From positions 1 to 5,488 of the forward strand of contig JAZOLP010000184.1 in assembly GCA_045653225.1 (NCBI GenBank): 5,488 nucleotides of DNA. Reading direction: 5' to 3'. Origin of the DNA: UBA1737 sp045653225 (GTDB lineage Bacteria; Bacillota_I; Bacilli_A; ML615J-28; CAG-313). Below are positions 1-5,383 of the stretch, piece after piece (position 1 is the first letter of the stretch; every line of letters starts with the position of its first letter). The position numbers and the translations under genes are program-made. The notes under the pieces were generated by a model. It saw nothing but the letters and a program-made list of their open reading frames with translations, made no database searches and had not been told where the DNA came from.

Positions 1-15
1 AAGTAGATAAAAAAA

Positions 16-90
16 TGGTAGGGCTAGGTGGATTCGAACCAACGAATGACGGAGTCAAAGTCCGTTGCCTTACCGCTTGGCTATAGCCCT
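16..90 (-). tRNA. tRNA-Gln (anticodon UUG), CCA encoded
   Basis: Read on the minus strand, this folds as a 75-nt cloverleaf. The acceptor stem is AGGGCTA/TAGCCCT, followed by discriminator A and a genome-encoded CCA (plus-strand tgg at 16-18). The D arm is GCC...GGC. The anticodon stem ACGGA/TCCGT encloses loop CTTTGAC, giving anticodon TTG (reads CAA, and CAG by wobble). The T loop is TTCGAAT. It is oriented with tRNA-Tyr 9 bases upstream, so the two very likely share one transcript. An oddity is the T stem, GTTGG against CCACC, which leaves a T-C mismatch at the second pair (50-64). Bases 1-15 beyond the CCA give a short minus-strand T-run but no hairpin, so neither a terminator nor a further tRNA can be claimed there. 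Confidence 0.96.
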
Positions 91-99
91 ATAAAAAGA

Positions 100-184
100 T
101 GGTGGAAGGGAGTGGATTCGAACCACCGAACTCGTAGAGAGCGGATTTACAGTCCGCCGCGTTTAGCCACTTCGCTACCCTTCC
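100..184 (-). tRNA. tRNA-Tyr (anticodon GUA), CCA encoded
   Basis: This is an 85-nt class II cloverleaf on the minus strand. The acceptor stem is GGAAGGG/CCCTTCC, with discriminator A and an encoded CCA. The D arm is GCG...CGC. The anticodon stem GCGGA/TCCGC encloses CTGTAAA, giving anticodon GTA. The long variable arm forms CTC-TAC-GAG, as expected for bacterial tRNA-Tyr. The T arm is GGTGG-TTCGAAT-CCACT with one G-T wobble. It is the first gene after the strong promoter at 231-259 and precedes tRNA-Gln by 9 bases. A leader of about 40 nt would have to be removed from the 5' end by RNase P. Confidence 0.97.
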
Positions 185-230
185 ATCTTTAATATAATAT
201 GTAACAACGTTTCTATCACATTGCCTTAAT

Positions 231-259
231 ATTATACTAAATTTTAGATTTAGTGTCAA
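231..259 (-). promoter_or_regulatory. Perfect-consensus SigA promoter of the tRNA-Tyr/tRNA-Gln unit
   Basis: On the minus strand, TTGACA (254-259) is followed by a 17-bp spacer (237-253) and TATAAT (231-236), an exact match to the vegetative consensus. Transcription should start near 224, about 40 nt before tRNA-Tyr. This strength is normal for stable-RNA genes. Two oddities stand out. The -35 hexamer contains the TGA stop codon of yabQ. The spacer consists of an inverted repeat, CTAAAT-N5-ATTTAG, that fills it exactly. Confidence 0.9.
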
Positions 260-675
260 GTATTTTGATTTTTACTTTTACTTTTTTTGAAAATTTTTTT
301 AAATCTATTTGTAAAAATAGTTTTTGAATATAATAAGTGTATAAAAAAAGGAGAAATTTTATGTATAACTTTAGAAAAAAAATCTAAACATTTATGAAAA
401 TAAACTCTCATAAATAGATAATACAAAATAAAACCAATTAAAATAAACAAAATAAAATATATAGGAATATATCCTTTGTCTAGGTTATAACAGAATAAAT
501 AAGTGATATATACTTGTGAAATTAAATAAATAATTTCTAATATTATTTTAAATATTTTTTTCTTCTTTCTTTTTTCTATAATAAAACTTAATAAGTCGCT
601 TACTGCAAAATAGTATATCCCATATATAATTATATATACTAAAATTCTTAGTTCAACATTTAACGGTTTAATCAT
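256..675 (-). CDS. yabQ: Spore cortex biosynthesis membrane protein YabQ
   Basis: This is a 139-residue, very hydrophobic protein with three likely membrane segments (about residues 9-33, 41-63 and 69-91) and a Lys-rich stretch between the first two (EKRKKKK, about 34-40). The C-terminal tail is amphipathic and basic. The run GYIPIYF followed by a Gly/Leu-rich helix (about 68-91) resembles the YabQ family, whose members are needed for spore cortex formation in Bacillus. The position immediately after yabP supports this. The start ATG overlaps the yabP stop as ATGA, implying translational coupling; the ribosome site is weak (AAAGAAG). The protein is shorter than Bacillus YabQ (about 210 residues) but keeps the membrane core. 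The stop TGA lies inside the -35 box of the tRNA promoter, and no terminator follows. DivIC, often encoded next, is absent. The assignment rests on the neighbour and the topology more than on signature residues. Confidence 0.78.
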   Translation of the reverse strand: MIKPLNVELRILVYIIIYGIYYFAVSDLLSFIIEKRKKKKIFKIILEIIYLISQVYITYLFCYNLDKGYIPIYFILFILIGFILYYLFMRVYFHKCLDFFSKVIHKISPFFIHLLYSKTIFTNRFKKIFKKSKSKNQNT

Positions 676-950
676 TTAAATAACTTCTTTAAAAAACTTT
701 CATCTTTTTTCTTTTTTAAGTCTTCATCTAAATAACTGATAGAATCAATATCTCCGATTATCCATAAAATACCTTTTTCAATATCTAAATGCTGCATTTC
801 TAAATTATTCCCCTTAACTAATAATAATCCTAAAATAGTAGATACGAAAAATTCTGTTTTATTTAAACTTTCTAATTTTTTTACTCCCGTTATTTCTAAT
901 CTTTCTCTATTATTTAGAGTTAATATTTGTCCTTTTGAATCGTTATTCAT
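672..950 (-). CDS. yabP: Sporulation protein YabP (YabP/YqfC family)
   Basis: This is a 92-residue soluble protein. It contains the YabP/YqfC pattern: LEITGVKKLESLN (about 18-30), a hydrophobic ILGLLLVKG (39-47), LEMQHLDIEKG (50-60) and a closing IGDIDSISYLDE (65-76), followed by a Lys-rich tail. Bacillus YabP is about 100 residues, belongs to the SigE (mother-cell) regulon and is linked to the spore coat/cortex. An upstream ATG at 963-965 is in frame, but it lies within the Shine-Dalgarno sequence. GGAGG at 959-963 sits 8 bases before the ATG at 948-950, so the start at 950 was chosen. The stop TGA overlaps the yabQ ATG. TGA is therefore a stop codon in this organism. Confidence 0.88.
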   Translation of the reverse strand: MNNDSKGQILTLNNRERLEITGVKKLESLNKTEFFVSTILGLLLVKGNNLEMQHLDIEKGILWIIGDIDSISYLDEDLKKKKDESFLKKLFK

Positions 951-958
951 ACTATTTA

Positions 959-963
959 CCTCC
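959..963 (-). promoter_or_regulatory. Ribosome binding site deciding the yabP start
   Basis: GGAGG on the minus strand, 8 bases upstream of the ATG at 950. The in-frame ATG at 965 overlaps this site and has no suitable purine-rich sequence upstream of its own, so the longer (97-residue) reading is unlikely. Confidence 0.85.
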
Positions 964-972
964 ATTTAGTAA

Positions 973-1001
973 ATAATATGTAAAGATATTATAAAATATG
1001 T
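973..1001 (-). promoter_or_regulatory. Possible SigE-type sporulation promoter of yabPQ
   Basis: On the minus strand, ACATATT (995-1001) is followed by 14 bases and CATATTAT (973-980). The SigE consensus known from Bacillus is roughly KMATATT, 14-15 bases, CATACAMT; here the -10 matches 6 of 8 and the -35 6 of 7. The predicted start near 966 lies just before the yabP ribosome site. The region is nearly all A and T, so a chance match is quite possible. The known SigE control of yabP/yabQ in Bacillus raises the likelihood. Confidence 0.42.
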
Positions 1002-1023
1002 ATATATATTAAAAACATTAATT

Positions 1024-1052
1024 TTGCAAGAATACTTATTTTATGGTATAAT
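1024..1052 (+). promoter_or_regulatory. SigA promoter of lysS with extended -10
   Basis: TTGCAA (1024-1029), a 17-bp spacer and TATAAT (1047-1052), with TGG directly before the -10 box forming an extended -10. The start should fall near 1059, giving a short leader of about 33 nt with no room for a T-box. It stands back to back with the putative yabP promoter, with 22 bases between the two -35 elements. Confidence 0.85.
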
Positions 1053-1091
1053 ACTAAAAGAATAAATAATAAAAAATAGGAGGCCTTTAAA

Positions 1092-2588
1092 ATGGCAGAT
1101 GAATTACGTTTAACAGAACAAGAATTAGTACGTCGCGGAAAGATGGAAGATCTTCGTGCAAAAGGACTTGATCCATTTGGACAAAAATTTGAAAGAACTT
1201 CTAACTCAGGTAAATTAAAAGAAGCATACCTAGAATGTACTAAAGAAGAATTAGAAGAAAAAAATGTGGAAGTTGCAATTGCTGGACGTATTATGTCAAA
1301 ACGTCGTCAAGGTAAAATTGGATTTATGCACATTCAAGATAGAGAGGGAAAAATTCAAATTTTCATGAGAGCCGATTCAGTATCAGAAAGCGATTATGAA
1401 TTATTTAAAGTTGCAGATATTGGTGACATCATTGGTATTAATGGTGTTGTAATGAAAACTCAAACAGGAGAATTATCTGTTAAAGCAACTAAATATACAC
1501 ACCTTACTAAAGCTCTTCGTCCTCTTCCTGAAAAATTCCATGGTTTACAAGATAGAGAAGAAGCTCGTCGACGTCGTTATGTTGATTTAATCATGAATGA
1601 AGAACAAAGAAGAATTGCATATCTTAGACCTAGAATTATTAGAGGTCTACAAAAATACTTAGATGATCTTGGATATATTGAAGTTGAAACACCAGTACTT
1701 AGTCCAATTCTTGGTGGTGCAAGTGCAAGACCATTCGTTACTCATCATAATACTTTAGATATGGATTTCTATCTACGTATCGCAACTGAACTTCACTTAA
1801 AACGTTTAATTGTTGGTGGTATGGAAGCAGTTTATGAAATTGGTAGACTTTTCAGAAATGAAGGAATGGACTCAACTCATAACCCTGAATTTACAACTGT
1901 AGAGGCTTATCTTGCATATGGCGATTTAAGTGATATGATGGATCTTGCAGAAGGTTTAATCACTACTCTTGCAGAAAAAATTATTGGTAAAACTGACTTT
2001 CTATGGAATGGTCATGAAATTTCATTAAAAGCTCCATTCAAAAGAATTCATATGGTAGATGCCATTAAAGAAGTAACAGGTATTAACTTCTATGAACTTG
2101 ATACAGACGCATGTATTCGTCTTGCTGAAGAACACCATATCGAAGTTCCTGCTCATCAAAGAACATATGGTCACATTATTAACTTATTCTTTGAAAAATA
2201 TGTAGAAGAAACATTAGTTCAACCTACAATTTTATATGGACATCCAATTGAAATTTCTCCACTAACAAAGAAAAATCCTAATGATCCAAGATTTACAGAT
2301 CGTTTTGAATTATTCATTGGTAAAAAAGAATTCGCAAATGCTTATACAGAATTAAATGACCCAATCGATCAAAGAGAAAGATTTGTAGAACAATTAAAAG
2401 AAAGAGATCTTGGAAATGATGAAGCTAATGATATGGATATTGATTTCTTAGAAGCTCTAGAATACGGTATGCCACCAGCTGGAGGTATTGGTATTGGTAT
2501 CGATAGATTAGTAATGTTACTTACTGAATGTGATACTATTAGAGAAGTTTTATTATTCCCTCATATGAGAAATAAAGTAGAAAACTAA
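1092..2588 (+). CDS. lysS: Lysyl-tRNA synthetase, class II
   Basis: This cytoplasmic enzyme charges tRNA-Lys with lysine using ATP. The 498-residue length is normal for bacterial LysRS. An N-terminal helix (about 1-55) precedes the OB-fold anticodon-binding domain (about 60-140, with IAGRIMSKRRQGKIGF). The class II catalytic core follows: motif 1 around residues 185-203 (LDDLGYIEVETPVLSP), motif 2 at 255-271 (FRNEGMDSTHNPEFTTVE region) and motif 3 at 464-474 (GGIGIGIDRLV), ending in TIREVLLFPHMR. LGGASARPF (208-215) and the ATELHLKRL segment (231-239) are also typical of LysRS. The start is supported by AGGAGG (1078-1083), 8 bases before the ATG. The gene is monocistronic: its own promoter lies upstream and an intrinsic terminator follows. 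The C terminus reads FPHMRNKVEN, whereas most homologues have Pro after MR; this is probably harmless. No truncation or frameshift is seen. Confidence 0.98.
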   Translation: MADELRLTEQELVRRGKMEDLRAKGLDPFGQKFERTSNSGKLKEAYLECTKEELEEKNVEVAIAGRIMSKRRQGKIGFMHIQDREGKIQIFMRADSVSESDYELFKVADIGDIIGINGVVMKTQTGELSVKATKYTHLTKALRPLPEKFHGLQDREEARRRRYVDLIMNEEQRRIAYLRPRIIRGLQKYLDDLGYIEVETPVLSPILGGASARPFVTHHNTLDMDFYLRIATELHLKRLIVGGMEAVYEIGRLFRNEGMDSTHNPEFTTVEAYLAYGDLSDMMDLAEGLITTLAEKIIGKTDFLWNGHEISLKAPFKRIHMVDAIKEVTGINFYELDTDACIRLAEEHHIEVPAHQRTYGHIINLFFEKYVEETLVQPTILYGHPIEISPLTKKNPNDPRFTDRFELFIGKKEFANAYTELNDPIDQRERFVEQLKERDLGNDEANDMDIDFLEALEYGMPPAGGIGIGIDRLVMLLTECDTIREVLLFPHMRNKVEN

Positions 2589-2597
2589 TTTAAAATT

Positions 2598-2634
2598 AAA
2601 GTTATAACCAAAAATTATGGTTATAACTTTTTTT
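2598..2634 (+). terminator. Intrinsic terminator of lysS
   Basis: A perfect 12-bp stem, AAAGTTATAACC (2598-2609) with GGTTATAACTTT (2619-2630), encloses a 9-base loop and runs into a 7-base T tract (2628-2634). It begins 10 bases after the lysS stop. It separates lysS from the next transcription unit. Confidence 0.9.
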
Positions 2635-2680
2635 AAAATCACTTTGTTTTATCAATATTTATAATCTATTAAAAAAAGTA

Positions 2681-2689
2681 TGGTATAAT
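2681..2689 (+). promoter_or_regulatory. Extended -10 promoter of the HAAS-protein/nrdG unit
   Basis: TGG TATAAT (TATAAT at 2684-2689) lies 24 bases before the ATG of the next gene, leaving a leader of only about 18 nt. No good -35 is present at the right distance (ATAATC at 2661-2666 for a 17-bp spacer), so the promoter probably relies on the extended -10. The 11-base string TATGGTATAAT is identical to that of the lysS promoter. It is followed by AAGGAG (2699-2704), 9 bases before the start codon. Confidence 0.75.
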
Positions 2690-2713
2690 GTAATAAATAA
2701 GGAGAAAAGAGTT

Positions 2714-4648
2714 ATGGAATTTAAAACTCAAGAAGAATATCTTTTAGCATTAGCTGAAGCAATCAAATATTTAAACCCCAAAGATGCTACAAAAGTACTT
2801 AGATATTATGAAACGAGAATAACAAATTCAATCGAATATGGTGAAAAAGAAGAAGATGTTATTAGAAGACTTCCTGATATTGAAACAGTAGCAAAAGAAA
2901 CATATGAATCTCATGGTGTTAACTATTTAGAAATGCGAAAGCGTTTAATGAAAAGAAAACAAATATTTAATAATATTATAGGAGGAATACTATCTTTCTT
3001 TATATTAATTGGTTTCTTTGTAATTATGTATTTTTTAGTTAAATCTATTTTTAACATGTTTACATTATTTACACAAACTTTCAAAAATAGTGTAGGTCTT
3101 GATAAATTCATTACACCAACATGTGTTATATTATATATATTATGTATATTACTTTTAACAATTTATGTAATAGATTTATTTATAATTTTATTATCAAACT
3201 TCTTAGGACCACTTATTAAAATAAAAGATGAAACAAAGAAAAGAAAAATTTTATCATTTACTATCACTGGATTAATTGAAGAAAAATCAAAAAACCAAAA
3301 AGTTCAAATGAAATTATTAGTTTCATTTATTGTTTTTCTAGTAATATGTATTGGAGTAAGTTATTCAACAGGTGGATACTTAAAAAGAAGTTTAGAAAAC
3401 ACCCCACTAAATAAAGATACAATTGAATTAAACGAAGAGATTAAAACAATAAACATTGAAGGATATAACGGGAATATATATTTTAAACCATCTACAACAA
3501 ATACTTATACTATAGAACATCAATTTGAATTTAAACATGATTTAAATTTAGAAATCACGAGTGGTATACTTAATTTAAGTCTTGAAATGACAAAAGATTA
3601 TGATGTATTTAACTTATTAACAGAACCTACTCAAAATATTATTATTTATGTTCCAGTTAATAGCTCTGTATTTGATCTTAATATTAATATGGATGAAAGT
3701 ATAGTAGATATATCAGAAATTAATAATATTAGAACATCTACAATAACAATTGAATCTAAAGGAACAGTGAGTCTTGTAAACTCATCATTAGTTGATTTAA
3801 CAGTAAAAGGATACGACATTAGTTTTGCTGTTGCGAAATCTAAAATAAATGGAGTTTTAGATATTGATACAACAAAAGGACAAACACTAATTCAACAAGA
3901 AAGTAATTTATTATATGTAAAAATTAAAAACGGTTCAAGTTATGTTAAATTTGAAAACAGTTTTATAGGAGCTATTGAACTAGACAATAGATCAGGTACA
4001 ATTGAATTAAATAACTTATCAGGTAATACATTAGTTTTAAATACAAAAACCTCAGTAAATACAGTTAAAAACTGTCTATTTGATAACCTAACTTTAAACG
4101 CAAAAAGTAGTTGTCAAATCACATTATCAAATAGTTTATTAAATGAAGCTAAAATATCAATTGATAATTCACAGTTATTATTAGATTTTATAAAAGGTAA
4201 TGTAAATATTAATTCAACATCTTCAAGTTTATATATCTCAAGTGTTGGACAAAATAATGATTTAGCAAATTCTAAATATAATGAGCATACTGCATTATCA
4301 CAACTATATATTTCAAGTAAAGGAACACAAGTAAAAACAGAAATCGCAGATTGTAATTTCAAATTATCTTTAGAGCAAGATGGGGGATTAGTAAAATTAG
4401 AAAAAACATTCTTAATAGATAGCTTTATTAACTGTACTAATTGTGATACTATTGATTTACTTAATTTAAAAGGAAATATATGTAACTTATATTTTTCAAA
4501 AATCGAAAAGACAATTATTATAGATTCAGATCAAAAATCTGATTTACTATTTGTATTAAAACAAATTGATACTTTATCTTTTGCGAGAATGATGGTTAAT
4601 GATGAAGTAATCGAATTATTAAATGAGGCATTAGGACAAAATGAATAA
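2714..4648 (+). CDS. HAAS/DUF1700-like membrane protein with large extracellular beta-solenoid (DUF4097-like) domain
   Basis: This is a 644-residue protein of unknown function. Residues 1-70 are acidic and helical and resemble the HAAS (DUF1700) domain: a Leu-rich helix with YLNPKDATKVLRYYE (about 19-33), then EKEEDVIRRLPDIETVAKE (44-62). In the family this cytoplasmic domain usually accompanies PadR-type regulators. Three membrane segments follow (about 86-110, 133-168 and 200-218). The basic clusters at 75-82 and 175-178 place the N terminus inside and residues 219-644 outside, under the positive-inside rule. The outer part is rich in Asn, Ser, Thr, Ile, Leu and Val, and repeats short beta strands every 17-20 residues, as in DUF4097-type putative adhesins. 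No sorting motif is seen at the C terminus. AAGGAG at 2699-2704 supports the start. The gene overlaps nrdG by 8 bases. No PadR gene is present nearby. Plausible roles are an envelope-stress sensor, an anti-sigma-like signaller or a surface adhesin; the topology is surer than the role. Confidence 0.8.
   Translation: MEFKTQEEYLLALAEAIKYLNPKDATKVLRYYETRITNSIEYGEKEEDVIRRLPDIETVAKETYESHGVNYLEMRKRLMKRKQIFNNIIGGILSFFILIGFFVIMYFLVKSIFNMFTLFTQTFKNSVGLDKFITPTCVILYILCILLLTIYVIDLFIILLSNFLGPLIKIKDETKKRKILSFTITGLIEEKSKNQKVQMKLLVSFIVFLVICIGVSYSTGGYLKRSLENTPLNKDTIELNEEIKTINIEGYNGNIYFKPSTTNTYTIEHQFEFKHDLNLEITSGILNLSLEMTKDYDVFNLLTEPTQNIIIYVPVNSSVFDLNINMDESIVDISEINNIRTSTITIESKGTVSLVNSSLVDLTVKGYDISFAVAKSKINGVLDIDTTKGQTLIQQESNLLYVKIKNGSSYVKFENSFIGAIELDNRSGTIELNNLSGNTLVLNTKTSVNTVKNCLFDNLTLNAKSSCQITLSNSLLNEAKISIDNSQLLLDFIKGNVNINSTSSSLYISSVGQNNDLANSKYNEHTALSQLYISSKGTQVKTEIADCNFKLSLEQDGGLVKLEKTFLIDSFINCTNCDTIDLLNLKGNICNLYFSKIEKTIIIDSDQKSDLLFVLKQIDTLSFARMMVNDEVIELLNEALGQNE
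3767..4225 (+). repeat. Degenerate 17-20-residue beta-solenoid repeats within the HAAS protein
   Basis: Residues 352-504 can be laid out as eight consecutive rungs beginning at about 352, 371, 391, 411, 429, 449, 469 and 488. Each rung has alternating hydrophobic residues, usually an Asn/Ser turn, then a second short strand. Examples are VSLVNSSLVDLTVKG, VKFENSFIGAIELDN and ITLSNSLLNEAKISID. Similar but less regular rungs reappear at about 539-604 after a non-repetitive, charged interruption (about 511-528). The repeat is at protein level only; the DNA copies are too diverged to count as tandem DNA repeats. The register was set by eye. Confidence 0.55.
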
Positions 4649-5330
4649 TATATTTTGTGGAATGGAAAAGTTATCATTAGTTGATTATGATGGACATCTA
4701 GCATGTACATTATTTACTAGCGGTTGTAATTATGCCTGCCCATTTTGTCATAATTCACCACTTATTTATGATCAACCTAAAATAAATTTTGAACAAATCT
4801 TAGATTATTTAAACAAAAGAAGAAAAATGATAGACGCAGTTGTAATTACAGGTGGAGAACCAACACTTCATAAAGAATTAATAGATGTTATCAAAGAAAT
4901 TAAAAAACTAGGATTTAAAATAAAATTAGATACAAATGGTACTAATCCTAAAGTATTATATGAATTAATTAATCAAAAATTAATAGATTATGTTGCAATG
5001 GATATTAAAACAAGTTTAAATAATTATTGTATAGTAACAAATGTAATCAATCCTCAAGTTGATAATATCAAAGAATCTATAAATATCTTAAAATCATCGA
5101 TGATTGATTATGAATTTAGAACGACTTTAGTAAAAGAATATCATGATTTTTCTACAATTGAAGAAATGAAAGAATTATTAAGTGGATCTAATAAATTATT
5201 TCTTCAAAAATTTGTATTAAGAGATACTTGTTTAAATCAAGATTTACATGAGATAGATGCATCTACAGCTAAAACTTACCAAAAAATATTAAGTGAAGTT
5301 GTTAAGATGGTCCAATTAAGAGGATATTAA
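4641..5330 (+). CDS. nrdG: Radical-SAM protein of the anaerobic ribonucleotide reductase activase (NrdG2) type
   Basis: This 229-residue cytoplasmic protein is predicted to cleave S-adenosylmethionine at a [4Fe-4S] cluster and place a glycyl radical on a partner enzyme. The cluster ligands are C29, C33 and C36 in GCNYACPFCHN, the CxxxCxxC motif. GGEP (71-74) is the SAM-binding motif, and DTNG (97-100) and MDIK (120-123) are further core strands. The opening GMEKLSLVDYDGH and the late LQKF (188-191) match the NrdG2-like subgroup, which is annotated as the activating protein of anaerobic ribonucleoside-triphosphate reductase (NrdD). Neither nrdD nor another glycyl-radical enzyme is in the window, so the true substrate is open. 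The ATG overlaps the preceding stop by 8 bases. Ribosome sites are poor (AGGA at 4633-4636, GAGG at 4625-4628), suggesting translational coupling. Met8 (4662) is a possible later start. A pyruvate formate-lyase activase or another activase cannot be fully excluded. Confidence 0.85.
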   Translation: MNNIFCGMEKLSLVDYDGHLACTLFTSGCNYACPFCHNSPLIYDQPKINFEQILDYLNKRRKMIDAVVITGGEPTLHKELIDVIKEIKKLGFKIKLDTNGTNPKVLYELINQKLIDYVAMDIKTSLNNYCIVTNVINPQVDNIKESINILKSSMIDYEFRTTLVKEYHDFSTIEEMKELLSGSNKLFLQKFVLRDTCLNQDLHEIDASTAKTYQKILSEVVKMVQLRGY

Positions 5331-5383
5331 AAAGAGTAGTATATTGTATGAAATAGTCAAGTAAAAGTAGACACAAAAAGAAA

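Noticed and set aside
1..15. Terminator or another tRNA after tRNA-Gln
   Set aside because: Only a short minus-strand T-run is visible and the window ends; there is no hairpin other than the tRNA itself.
951..965. Longer yabP reading starting at the ATG at 965
   Set aside because: That ATG is part of the sequence containing the GGAGG ribosome site for the ATG at 950, and it has no ribosome site of its own.
1053..1091. T-box or other riboswitch upstream of lysS
   Set aside because: The leader is only about 33 nt and contains no T-box sequence or hairpin; most class II lysS genes lack one.
2559..2588. Damaged C terminus of LysRS (MRNKVEN rather than MRP)
   Set aside because: Length and all three class II motifs are normal, and the variable tail lies after the last conserved motif.
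2923..3111. 62-codon open frame on the minus strand inside the HAAS gene
   Set aside because: It lies wholly within a well-supported gene, has no ribosome site or family features, and reads as an antisense shadow.
3767..4225. CRISPR or tandem DNA repeat
   Set aside because: The periodicity exists only at protein level; DNA copies are not identical and there is no spacer structure.
4114..4362. 82-codon open frame on the minus strand inside the HAAS gene
   Set aside because: It is antisense to the repetitive part of the real gene; nothing in it resembles a known protein.
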